The position numbers and the translations under genes were made by a program. Shown here piece after piece: positions 1 to 6,989 of a stretch of DNA of 12,792 bases. The stretch is taken from contig DATGMP010000043.1 of the NCBI GenBank assembly GCA_035293565.1, positions 1 through 12,792 of the forward strand, in the 5' to 3' direction. The number at the start of each line of letters is the position of its first letter. Position 1 is the first letter of the stretch. The notes beneath the pieces are model-generated. The model was given only the letters and a program-made list of their open reading frames with translations, was not told the DNA's origin and did not search any database. This stretch comes from DATGMP01 sp035293565. Its GTDB lineage: Bacteria > Pseudomonadota > Alphaproteobacteria > BOG-932 > Roseiterribacteraceae.

Positions 1-2
1 TT

Positions 3-1208
3 TGGGCACTTGGAGGTGAGCAGATCGTGATCCGGCTGGCGAAGAAGACGCTCTATGTCGGGTTCTTCGCCTTTCTGATCGGCAACTTCAATACGCTCGC
101 CGGAAAAGTGTTCGACTCGTTTGCGAAGCTGGGTCTTACAGCCGGTGGCGGCGCACTGGACTATTCCAGCTTTCTGCAGCCGGGTCGCCTCGCCCATGTC
201 GGCATCCAGGCAGGTCGCCCGATTCTGGAGGCGATCGGCGGGTTGATGAGCTTCACGGGGTTTTTCGCGAACTTCGTGCAGATCGTGGTCTTGCTCATCG
301 CCTGGCTGATCGTTGTCGCGGCATTCTTCATCCTCGCCGTTCAGCTGTTCATCACGCTAATCGAGTTCAAGCTGACGACGCTCGCCGGATTCGTGCTGGT
401 GCCGTTTGGGCTCTGGGGCAAGAGCGCCTTCTTGGCCGAGCGCGTGCTCGGATTCGTGATTACCTGCGGCGTCAAAGTGCTGGTGCTCGCCGTCATCGTT
501 GGCATCGGCACAACGCTGTTTGGGGAATTCATCTCGGCGATGCCGAGTGCGGGGACGCAACCGACCATCGACGAAGCGCTTGCGCTCGTGCTCGCCGCGG
601 CAGCGATGCTGGGACTCGGGATATTCGGGCCGGCGATCGCATCCGGTCTTGTGTCCGGCGCCCCGCAGCTCGGAGCGGGAGCCGCGATCGGCACAGCGGG
701 TGCGATTGCCGGAGGCGCGCTGTTGGCGGGAGGTGCTGCGGGCGCGGCGTTCGGACTCAGCCGTGCCGGAGTCAGTGCGGGACTTTCGGCGTTGCGCGCC
801 GGCACCTCCCTCGCATCCGCGACCACCACAGCATATGGCCTCGGCGTTGCCGCGTCCGGTGAGACAGGGATTGCGGCCGTGGGCACGGGCGTTGCCGGTG
901 TCGGGCGCGCCGCAGCCGGCACCGTGGCGCAGACGGCTCGGTCGGTGGTCTCCCCGATCGCAGACGCTTTCGATGCGCCGATCGCGGCTGGCCGGCGTGC
1001 AGCATGGCGCGCCACCGGAGGCAGTGCCGCTTCCGCGCCGGATACGGCTTCAGCGTCACCGCCACCCAATGCGGCGCCAGAATGGGCACGCCGGCTGCGT
1101 GCCGAGCAAATCCGCCGCGCAAATCTCCACGCAGCCACTCAGGCGATCAAGGAAGGCGATCGGCAAGGCGGAAGCGCCAATCCCGAGCTCGATCGAGGAG
1201 AGCACTGA
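3..1208 (+). CDS. trbL: P-type conjugative transfer protein TrbL, 3' part (5' end outside window)
   Basis: TrbL is the VirB6-like polytopic inner-membrane protein of the Trb mating-pair-formation (type IV secretion) apparatus. The frame is open from base 3 and runs into a GTG at 27, but the residues before that GTG (WALGGEQIV) already match the TrbL family. The true start therefore lies upstream of the window and the GTG is only an internal codon. Visible are family-typical stretches such as AKKTLYVGFFAFLIGNFNTL, several hydrophobic helices in roughly the first 220 residues, an Ala/Gly-rich C-terminal third, and the conserved ending PEWARRLRAEQ...EGDRQGGSANPEL. The stop TGA shares one base with the trbF ATG, the usual coupling in trb operons. 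The gene looks intact at its 3' end, but its downstream partners are broken, so it is probably a non-functional remnant. Family call is firm from recognisable sequence; no alignment was run. Confidence 0.88.
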   Translation, partial: WALGGEQIVIRLAKKTLYVGFFAFLIGNFNTLAGKVFDSFAKLGLTAGGGALDYSSFLQPGRLAHVGIQAGRPILEAIGGLMSFTGFFANFVQIVVLLIAWLIVVAAFFILAVQLFITLIEFKLTTLAGFVLVPFGLWGKSAFLAERVLGFVITCGVKVLVLAVIVGIGTTLFGEFISAMPSAGTQPTIDEALALVLAAAAMLGLGIFGPAIASGLVSGAPQLGAGAAIGTAGAIAGGALLAGGAAGAAFGLSRAGVSAGLSALRAGTSLASATTTAYGLGVAASGETGIAAVGTGVAGVGRAAAGTVAQTARSVVSPIADAFDAPIAAGRRAAWRATGGSAASAPDTASASPPPNAAPEWARRLRAEQIRRANLHAATQAIKEGDRQGGSANPELDRGEH

Positions 1209-1858
1209 TGTTCTTCCGCCGCGTCGGCCAGCGCTACGGCAACACGCCCGAACCCATCACACCGTACCAGCGGGCCGCCCAGGTCTGGGACGACCGTATT
1301 GGCTCGGCGCGGGTGCAAGCACGCAACTGGCGGGCGATGGCATTCGGATCGCTCGTCCTGTCGTTCGGCTTGGCGGGCGGACTGATCAAGCTTTCCGGTG
1401 ACAGCCGCGTTACACCCTATGTGGTCGAGGTCGACCGGCTGGGGCAGGTGGAAACGATCGGCCCGGCCGAACGGAACTGGACTCCAACCGATGCCGAGAT
1501 CGCCTGGCACCTCGCGCGTTTCGTCCAGGATGTTCGGTCGCTGCCGCTCGATCCGATCGTGCTGCGCCACGACTGGCTGGAAGCTTATGACTATGCCGGT
1601 GAGCGCGCCGCGGCCGCGCTCGACGACTTCGCGCGCGAGCGCGATCCGTTCAAGGCGGTCGGCGAGCGGACCGTCTCGGTCGAAGTGACGAGCGTCGTCC
1701 GTGCGTCGCCCGACAGTTTCCAAGTCAAATGGACCGAGCAGAGCTTCCGCAACGGCTCGCTCGAGAAGACCGAGCGCTGGACCGGGATCTTCACGATTGC
1801 AGTCCGGCCGCCCTCGACCGTCGATGCTCTCAGGAAGAATCCGATCGGTCTTTATATC
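1208..1858 (+). pseudogene. trbF: TrbF conjugal transfer protein, 3'-truncated by a deletion
   Basis: TrbF is the VirB8-like bitopic inner-membrane component of the Trb type IV secretion system. The ATG overlaps the trbL stop (TGATG). The product begins MFFRRVGQRYGNTPEPITPYQ, has one membrane segment at about residues 38-58, then a periplasmic VirB8-like domain that stays recognisable up to LRKNPIGLYI (about residue 217). After base 1858 the sequence no longer looks like TrbF; instead trbG sequence begins in another frame. No stop follows in the trbF frame, which stays open through the trbG remnant and into the sigma-factor gene, ending only at 2875. The last several TrbF residues are missing. 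The body is nearly full length, so some stable protein could be made, but without an intact trbG the gene has no working context. Confidence 0.8.
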
Positions 1859-1871
1859 CGCGGACACCCGC

Positions 1872-2189
1872 CCGCCGACGGAACGGGTGGACGCCGCGAA
1901 CCGAGTGGCGACCCGGGAACCGACCCGCGATGGCTGGATCGATGCGGTTCAGATCTATCCCTATACGCCCGGCGCCCTCTACCGGATCTATGCCGCGCCG
2001 GAGCACGTCAGCGACGTCGCCTTGCAGCCCGGCGAGGAGCTCGTCGCGGTCTCAGCCGGCGATACGGTTCGCTGGGTGGTCGGCGACACGACGAGCGGCA
2101 ACGCCGACGGCAAGCAGGTGCATGTGCTGGTGAAGCCATTCGCACCGGGTCTCAAGACCAACCTCGTGATCACCACGGATCGACGCACC
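1872..2189 (+). pseudogene. trbG: TrbG conjugal transfer protein, internal fragment missing both ends
   Basis: TrbG is the VirB9-like periplasmic/outer-membrane component of the Trb channel. About 106 residues are readable in the frame of base 1872, from PPTERVDAANRVATREP through IYPYTPGALYRIYAAPEHV and VSAGDTVRWVVGDT to NLVITTDRRT. These correspond to the middle of the family. The signal peptide and roughly the first 80 residues are absent, so the fragment has no start codon. The C-terminal VirB9-type domain after TTDRRT (normally continuing YHLQL-like) is replaced by unrelated sequence (GRGPIHSHRKE...), with a stop at about 2271-2273. The left break is the trbF/trbG deletion joint. The right break marks where the sigma-factor cassette begins. 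Gene identity is clear; the missing lengths are estimates from memory of the family. Confidence 0.8.
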
Positions 2190-2220
2190 GGACGCGGGCC
2201 GATTCACAGCCATCGCAAAG

Positions 2221-2232
2221 AAAAAATTTTTC
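2221..2232 (+). promoter_or_regulatory. AT-rich block upstream of the fecI-like promoter
   Basis: A run of six A, five T and a C stands out in otherwise GC-rich DNA, 12 nt before the GACGGAAAC motif. A similar block (AAAATAATTTTC, 3811-3822) precedes the same motif in front of the TonB-receptor gene. It could be an UP-element-like or bent-DNA site for the sigma-factor promoter. The role is inferred from the recurrence only. Confidence 0.4.
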
Positions 2233-2244
2233 TCGACCCCAGGC

Positions 2245-2270
2245 GACGGAAACCCCAATCCGGCGCATCC
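2245..2270 (+). promoter_or_regulatory. Candidate ECF-sigma promoter of the fecI-like gene
   Basis: GACGGAAAC (2245-2253) resembles the GGAA-type -35 element of ECF sigma factors. A CATC follows 12 nt later (2266-2269), in the place where a -10 element would lie. The identical arrangement, GACGGAAAC-N12-CATC, occurs upstream of the TonB-receptor gene (3832-3856), which suggests that one sigma factor reads both. A start point about 7-10 nt further on would leave a very short leader before the ribosome-binding site at 2278-2287. The recurrence is seen directly; use as a promoter is inferred. Confidence 0.5.
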
Positions 2271-2277
2271 TAGGATC

Positions 2278-2287
2278 AGAGGGGGAG
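2278..2287 (+). promoter_or_regulatory. Ribosome-binding site deciding the TTG start of the sigma factor
   Basis: AGAGGGGGAG is a strong purine-rich Shine-Dalgarno-like stretch, 6 nt before TTG 2294. No ATG or GTG at suitable distance gives the conserved N-terminus, whereas TTG gives a product starting (M)AQSRREIVAWVG, the normal beginning of this sigma-factor type. Confidence 0.6.
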
Positions 2288-2293
2288 CGCGGC

Positions 2294-2875
2294 TTGGCGC
2301 AGAGTCGGCGAGAGATTGTTGCCTGGGTGGGTAGCCAAGTGCTTCCGCACGAAGCGGACGTGCGCGTTTGGCTCACTCGGCGGGGCGTGGCGGTGGATCA
2401 GATCGATGACGTGATTCAGGAGGCCTATTGCAGGATTGCGGCCCTCGATGACATTCGCCATATCGCCGACGGCCGAGGGTACCTGTTCCGGACAGCACGC
2501 AACATCGTGTTGGAGCAAATCCGCCACGCGCGCGTCGTTCGGATCGACAGCGTGACGGAAATCGACCTTCTGAGCATCGTAGATAGCGAGCCGACGCCGG
2601 AGCGCGTCGCGTCCGGCCGGCGTGAATTGCAGAGAGTTCGGGCGTTGATCGATAGTCTTCCCGAAAGATGCCGCCGCATTTTCGAGCTGCGGCGGATCCA
2701 GGGAGTTTCGCAACGCGAGATTGCAGAGATGCTGAAAGTGACCGAAAATGTTGTGGAGGCCCAGGCCGTGCGCGGATTGAGGCTGATTTTGAAGGCTCTG
2801 GCCGAAGATGCCGCGGAACCGGGGAACCGAACTGGCAAGCGCGATGAGCGAGCGAGAGACCGCACGAGACATTGA
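2294..2875 (+). CDS. FecI-like ECF RNA polymerase sigma factor
   Basis: A 193-aa extracytoplasmic-function sigma factor of the FecI type, which would direct RNA polymerase to its own promoter and to the receptor gene. Region sigma-2 spans about residues 18-80, with VDQIDDVIQEAYCRIAAL and YLFRTARNIVLEQIRHARVV. Region sigma-4 spans about 118-168, with LPERCRRIFELRRIQGVSQ and a helix-turn-helix through REIAEMLKVTENVVE. Length is normal for the family. I place the start at TTG 2294 because of the strong upstream AGAGGGGGAG and the family-like first residues. The frame itself is open far upstream into trbF, so automated callers may merge the two. The 3' end overlaps the FecR-like gene by 32 bases, the usual coupling of sigma and anti-sigma. 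In known systems FecI is held by FecR until the outer-membrane transducer binds its ligand. Confidence 0.9.
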   Translation: MAQSRREIVAWVGSQVLPHEADVRVWLTRRGVAVDQIDDVIQEAYCRIAALDDIRHIADGRGYLFRTARNIVLEQIRHARVVRIDSVTEIDLLSIVDSEPTPERVASGRRELQRVRALIDSLPERCRRIFELRRIQGVSQREIAEMLKVTENVVEAQAVRGLRLILKALAEDAAEPGNRTGKRDERARDRTRH

Positions 2876-3812
2876 TGATGCCGCCGCGGCTTGGGCCGTA
2901 CGGCTCCAGGAGCATGCCGAGGAAGGTACGGCAGAGCTGGAAGAGTGGCTGGCCGGAGACCGACGCCGTGCGGGCGCATTGCTGCGGGCCGAAGCGGCTC
3001 TGAGTTTGCTGGATCGGGGCCGGGCGTTGGGCGCCCCGGCACGGCTGCCGCCCAGTCGGCCGCGCTTCTTTGGGCGCATCAGCCGGCGCCAAGCCCTATT
3101 CGGAGGCATAGGCGCGGGGACCGCGGCAGCCCTGGCCGGCGTGCTGGCGATGATTGCGTCCGGCCGGCAGTACGAAACCGTGCTCGGCGAAATACGCCAG
3201 GTTCCCCTGGCCGATGGCTCGATCACGACGATCAACACGTCCAGCGAAATCGCCGTGACCCTCCAGCCGAATATTCGGAAGATCGATCTCGTTCGCGGGG
3301 AGGCTTGGTTCAAAGTGGCCAAGGACTCCGCGCGCCCCTTCGTTGTCGCTGTTGGGCAGGTGCGGGTCCGCGCGGTGGGCACGGCATTTTCGGTCCGGCG
3401 GCGCGATTCAGGTGCGGACGTGCTCGTCACGGAGGGCGTCGTCGAGACCTGGGTTCTCGGCGCCGAGGACATGAAGCTCCAGCTCGGCGCCGGCAAGACG
3501 GCCTTTGTTTCGGACAGCGCGCCGCCGCGCGTGGCTGCGTTGGGAACAAGCGAAATCGATCGTAGCTTGGCTTGGCGGGGAGGACAGATTTCGCTCGGCG
3601 GCGAAACGCTGTCCGATGCCGCGTCCGAATTCAATCGGTATAATCGAAAGAAGATCGTGATCACCGATACCGGGCTCGCGTCGCAAAAGGTCGTCGGCCG
3701 GTTCCGTACCGACGAGCCCGAAGCCTTCGCCACCGCCGTCGCGGGCACCTTCGGCGCGACGGTGATCGACAACGGCGCCGCGATTCGTATCTCCCGGTCG
3801 GGCACGCGATAA
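2844..3812 (+). CDS. FecR-family anti-sigma / signal-transducing regulator
   Basis: A 322-aa inner-membrane regulator that relays the signal from the outer-membrane transducer to the FecI-like sigma factor. The N-terminal cytosolic DUF4880-type region is at about residues 9-55 (DDAAAAWAVRLQ...EEWLAGDRRRAGALLRAEAAL). A single membrane segment lies at about 84-106 and is preceded directly by a twin arginine (ISRRQALFGG, R81-R82). The periplasmic FecR domain is at about 110-205 (LADGSITTINTSSEI, VRGEAWFKVAKD, RAVGTAFSVRR), and a C-terminal STN-like DUF4974-type region at about 252-318 (DAASEFNRYNRKKIVI). ATG 2844 is preferred over an in-frame ATG at 2808 because it starts at the conserved N-terminus and keeps a modest 32-base overlap with the sigma gene. 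The twin arginine fits the published observation that FecR is inserted by the Tat pathway. Confidence 0.9.
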   Translation: MSERETARDIDDAAAAWAVRLQEHAEEGTAELEEWLAGDRRRAGALLRAEAALSLLDRGRALGAPARLPPSRPRFFGRISRRQALFGGIGAGTAAALAGVLAMIASGRQYETVLGEIRQVPLADGSITTINTSSEIAVTLQPNIRKIDLVRGEAWFKVAKDSARPFVVAVGQVRVRAVGTAFSVRRRDSGADVLVTEGVVETWVLGAEDMKLQLGAGKTAFVSDSAPPRVAALGTSEIDRSLAWRGGQISLGGETLSDAASEFNRYNRKKIVITDTGLASQKVVGRFRTDEPEAFATAVAGTFGATVIDNGAAIRISRSGTR

Positions 3813-3822
3813 AATAATTTTC
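3811..3822 (+). promoter_or_regulatory. AT-rich block upstream of the receptor promoter
   Basis: AAAATAATTTTC overlaps the last bases of the FecR-like stop codon and lies 9 nt before GACGGAAAC. It mirrors the AT block upstream of the sigma gene (2221-2232), though the distance to the motif differs by 3 nt. Confidence 0.35.
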
Positions 3823-3831
3823 TTGAGATCT

Positions 3832-3857
3832 GACGGAAACGCGATCCCCGTTCATCG
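3832..3857 (+). promoter_or_regulatory. Candidate FecI-type promoter of the TonB-receptor gene
   Basis: GACGGAAAC at 3832-3840 is followed 12 nt later by CATC (3853-3856), identical in sequence and spacing to the motif before the sigma gene at 2245-2269. It lies in the 94-nt gap between the FecR-like and receptor genes, where a FecI-dependent promoter is expected. A transcript starting near 3864 would carry a leader of about 43 nt with a small hairpin. Confidence 0.5.
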
Positions 3858-3871
3858 ACAATAGTAGGAAA

Positions 3872-3885
3872 GCCTCGCGTGAGGC
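3872..3885 (+). promoter_or_regulatory. Small hairpin in the leader of the receptor mRNA
   Basis: GCCTC-GCGT-GAGGC forms a perfect 5-bp stem with a 4-nt loop between the proposed promoter and the ribosome-binding site (AAAAAGGGG, ending about 3901). It has no T-run, so it is not a terminator. It may stabilise the mRNA 5' end or affect translation; no function is shown. Confidence 0.3.
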
Positions 3886-3906
3886 GGTCGATAAAAAGGG
3901 GTTGTT

Positions 3907-6900
3907 ATGGGGGGAGCTGGTAGGCCGTCTCGTTGGCGGGCTTTTGCGATCGTTGCGGCGCTGTTCGTGGCAATTTTCGCGCCGGCCGCTTCTGCCCAGA
4001 CACGAAGCTTCGACGTGCCGGCCCAGGATGCGAGCACGGGCATTCCCGAATTCGCTCGCCAGGCCGACATCCAGATCCTGGCCGACGAAGCGGCCGTGCG
4101 CGGCAAGCGGACCGCGGCGGTCCAGGGCAACTACACGATCGACGTCGCACTCGATTTGCTGCTCGCCGGTACCGACCTCGCCGTTGCCTCCAATGATGGA
4201 AAGACAATCACGTTGCGCGCGGCTCCGCGCAAGCAGAGCTCGCTGGCCGTCCCGGCGAGCGAGCGGGCCGAAACACCGATCGTGCGCCGGGCCAGTCCTG
4301 TCGCGATGACCGCGAACGAGCCCAGCGGCCTCGAAGAGGTCGTCGTGACCGCTCGGCGTCGCGAGGAGAAGCTGCAATCCGTGCCGATCGCCATCACTGC
4401 ATTCACGAGCGCAGATATTCGTGCGAGGTCGATCACATCGTCGCAAGACTTGCAGCAGTTCGTGCCCTCTTTGAATGTAAGCATTTCAACCCAACGAGAT
4501 ACGGCCTCCTATACGATACGCGGTCAGGGCTACACTCTCGGCGCCGGACCTGGCGTCGTGTCGTATTTCGCCGAAATACCGATACCGCCGCTCTACTATC
4601 CCACAGGCTTGCAGCCGGCCGCCGGCGGCCCCGGCCTGTATTACGACCTGGAGAACCTTCAGGTTCTGAAGGGGCCGCAGGGTACGCTGTTTGGGCGGAA
4701 CACGACCGGCGGCGCGCTCCTGTTCGAGCCGAAACGCCCCACGAACAAGCTCGAGGGCTACTATCAGCAGACGATCGGAAACTATAACGACCTCGAAGAG
4801 CAGGGTGCGATCAACGCGCCAATCATCGACGATGTGCTGATGGTGCGGCTTGCCGTCGACCGCGCGTCCAGAGACGGCTTTACGAAGAACGTCGTCGATG
4901 GCCGGGATCTCGATAATCGCGATTATTGGGCGGGCCGACTTGGGATCACCTTCCGCCCTGTGGATTGGTTCGAGAACTATCTGCTTCTCACCAGCCTCTA
5001 CTCCGACACGAACGGCACCGGCACGAGTCTCCTCGCCATCAATCCGGCGGCCGAGCCGGTTCCGGCGCTCCGTCCCGCACTGATTGCGGCCTTCGCTGCG
5101 CAACAGGCGCGCGGCCCGCGCGAGACCGCGCTCGACGCTTACATAATGATGAAATACTGGGTTTACGGGATCACCGACATCGCGCGAGTCGACATCTCCG
5201 ATACCCTCTATATCAAAAATATCGCGAGCTATTACGAAACGAAGACTGCCCAGGGGCAAGATCAGGACGGCGGTCCGTTAGCCCTTGTGAATCAGCAACC
5301 GGCGATCGGAACCTGGAGTGGAGATTATTCTTTTGCGACCGAGGAGCTTCAGCTTCAAGGCAAGAGCCTGGCGGACGCGCTGAACTGGGTCGTAGGAGGC
5401 TATCTGGAGTTCGACCACCCCATCGGTTTCGGTTACCAGACCTCGATTCAGTTCGGCGCGCCGACGCGACAGATCGGATTCGAGAACCAGAGAAGCCAGG
5501 CAGCGTATGTCCAAGGTACGTACGATCTCGGATCGCTCGCTTCCGCGCTCGATGGCCTCAAGCTGACCGGCGGCTATCGCTACACCTGGGATTTCCGATC
5601 CGATTACACGTTCTTCTTCAATCCGAACACCCGCGCTTGTACCCAGAAGGCGGGCCAGTTCGTTCCGAACTGCGCCTTCGCGGGGGATGAGAACTTTAGC
5701 GCGGGAACCTGGACTGTCGGGCTTGATTACCAGATCACGCCCTCCACGCTTCTCTACGTGACCGCCAGGACCGGCTACAAGGCGGGCGGGTTCAACCTGA
5801 CCCAGGCGGGCACGGGGAATTTCCTCTTCAAGCCGGAGCATGTGACGGACGTGGAGATCGGAATTAAATCCGACTGGTCGGTATTCGACATGCCGGTGAG
5901 GACGGATGCCGATCTCTTTCACGACGATTACAGCAATATCCAGAGGACAGTGGGTTTCGTCAATCCGGCCACCGGTCTGATCGGATCGGCGACGCTGAAT
6001 GCGGCCACCGCAACCATCGAAGGTGTCGAGTTCGAGGGCACCGTAAAGCCCATTGATCGGGTCGAGATTTCGGCGAGCTACTCTTATAACCATGCTCTGT
6101 ACAACAAGTTCATAAGCGCCGGCCAGGATATCTCGAATCTCCCATTTCCCTTCGTTTCGAAGAACAAGTACAGCGCAACAGTCCGGTATGATCTACCGAT
6201 TGATGGGTCCTTGGGGACGGTCAGCGCGTCGGCCACTTATTCCTGGCAGAGCAATTTCTGGGCGGCCGCCACGTTGGTCCGTATTCCCGACGGTTATATC
6301 GGCAATTATGGGCTTCTCAATCTCAGGCTCGACTGGAACGATATCGCCGGCTACCCGCTCGATGCCTCGTTCTTCATGACGAACGCTACCGATCAGGTTT
6401 ATCGGATCGACACCTTCTCGATCATTACCTCCCTCGGTTACAACCAAGCCTTTTACGGTGAACCCCGCATGTGGGGCTTCCAGCTTCGTTACCGGTTCGG
6501 TGGCTCGAGGGAACACGAAACGGAGACGACGGCCTTCACACCGCCTCCAGTCGAACGACCCGCGCCCGCTCCACAGGCCGCACACAGCTATCTGGTCTTC
6601 TTCGACTTCGATAAGTCGGATCTGACACCGGAGGCCGTACGCATCATTGATGAGGCGGCGGCCAATGCCGGTCCAGCACGCGTGACCCAGATCACGGTCA
6701 CCGGCCATACCGATACGGTGGGATCGGATGCCTACAACATGCGGCTCTCCCGTCGCCGGGCGGAATCGGTCGCGGCTGAACTCGAAAAGCAGGGTATTCC
6801 TTCATCTGAGGTCGCGATTATCGCAAAGGGCAAGCGTGATCTCCTGGTACGCACGGGCGACGGCGTTCGGGAACCTCAGAATCGACGTGTCCAGATCGTT

Positions 6901-6924
6901 TATGGAAACAGCCCGATTTCGTAG
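3907..6924 (+). CDS. TonB-dependent signal transducer with STN domain and C-terminal OmpA domain
   Basis: A 1005-aa outer-membrane receptor. The signal peptide is residues 1-30 (cleavage after APAASA). An STN signalling domain (about 35-104; FDVPAQDASTGIPEFARQAD) is the part that contacts FecR in known transducers. A TonB box lies near 142-148 (EEVVVTA), a plug at about 155-265 (NLQVLKGPQGTLFGRNTTGG), and a beta-barrel up to F864 (LRYRFGG). Unusually, a proline-rich linker (PPPVERPAPAPQ) and an OmpA-type domain follow (about 894-1003; VFFDFDKSDLTPEA, TVTGHTDTVGSDAYNMRLSRRRA). D936 and R951 keep the 15-residue spacing of the diaminopimelate-binding Asp/Arg of OmpA. ATG 3907 follows AAAAAGGGG. 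The context (own sigma and anti-sigma upstream, arylsulfatase 65 nt downstream) points to uptake and sensing of a sulfated compound rather than iron, but the substrate is an inference. Confidence 0.92.
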   Translation: MGGAGRPSRWRAFAIVAALFVAIFAPAASAQTRSFDVPAQDASTGIPEFARQADIQILADEAAVRGKRTAAVQGNYTIDVALDLLLAGTDLAVASNDGKTITLRAAPRKQSSLAVPASERAETPIVRRASPVAMTANEPSGLEEVVVTARRREEKLQSVPIAITAFTSADIRARSITSSQDLQQFVPSLNVSISTQRDTASYTIRGQGYTLGAGPGVVSYFAEIPIPPLYYPTGLQPAAGGPGLYYDLENLQVLKGPQGTLFGRNTTGGALLFEPKRPTNKLEGYYQQTIGNYNDLEEQGAINAPIIDDVLMVRLAVDRASRDGFTKNVVDGRDLDNRDYWAGRLGITFRPVDWFENYLLLTSLYSDTNGTGTSLLAINPAAEPVPALRPALIAAFAAQQARGPRETALDAYIMMKYWVYGITDIARVDISDTLYIKNIASYYETKTAQGQDQDGGPLALVNQQPAIGTWSGDYSFATEELQLQGKSLADALNWVVGGYLEFDHPIGFGYQTSIQFGAPTRQIGFENQRSQAAYVQGTYDLGSLASALDGLKLTGGYRYTWDFRSDYTFFFNPNTRACTQKAGQFVPNCAFAGDENFSAGTWTVGLDYQITPSTLLYVTARTGYKAGGFNLTQAGTGNFLFKPEHVTDVEIGIKSDWSVFDMPVRTDADLFHDDYSNIQRTVGFVNPATGLIGSATLNAATATIEGVEFEGTVKPIDRVEISASYSYNHALYNKFISAGQDISNLPFPFVSKNKYSATVRYDLPIDGSLGTVSASATYSWQSNFWAAATLVRIPDGYIGNYGLLNLRLDWNDIAGYPLDASFFMTNATDQVYRIDTFSIITSLGYNQAFYGEPRMWGFQLRYRFGGSREHETETTAFTPPPVERPAPAPQAAHSYLVFFDFDKSDLTPEAVRIIDEAAANAGPARVTQITVTGHTDTVGSDAYNMRLSRRRAESVAAELEKQGIPSSEVAIIAKGKRDLLVRTGDGVREPQNRRVQIVYGNSPIS

Positions 6925-6944
6925 ATGACACGCCTCGAAATCAA

Positions 6945-6964
6945 GCCCTCCGATTAGCGAGGGC
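6945..6964 (+). other. Short inverted repeat between receptor and sulfatase genes
   Basis: GCCCTC and GAGGGC flank an 8-nt loop in the 65-nt gap. There is no T-tract, so it is not a classical terminator. It could be a partial attenuator or an mRNA-processing or stability hairpin that uncouples the level of the receptor from that of the downstream enzymes. Confidence 0.3.
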
Positions 6965-6989
6965 GGCATCGAGCAAAGAGGGGAAATCG

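Noticed and set aside
27..29. GTG as the true start of trbL
   Set aside because: The frame is open to the window edge and the residues before the GTG are family-like, so the gene is simply cut by the window.
2276..3805. A 509-codon open frame on the - strand opposite the sigma and FecR-like genes
   Set aside because: It lies opposite two well-recognised genes, has low-complexity Ser/Arg/Ala-rich sequence and matches no family; it is a GC-bias shadow.
3907..6924. The receptor as an iron-siderophore transporter
   Set aside because: FecI/FecR control is often linked to iron, but the downstream genes are a sulfatase and exported enzymes, with no siderophore or iron-uptake gene in view. Iron is not excluded, only less supported.
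6945..6964. Rho-independent terminator after the receptor gene
   Set aside because: The stem is only 6 bp with an 8-nt loop and no T-run follows.
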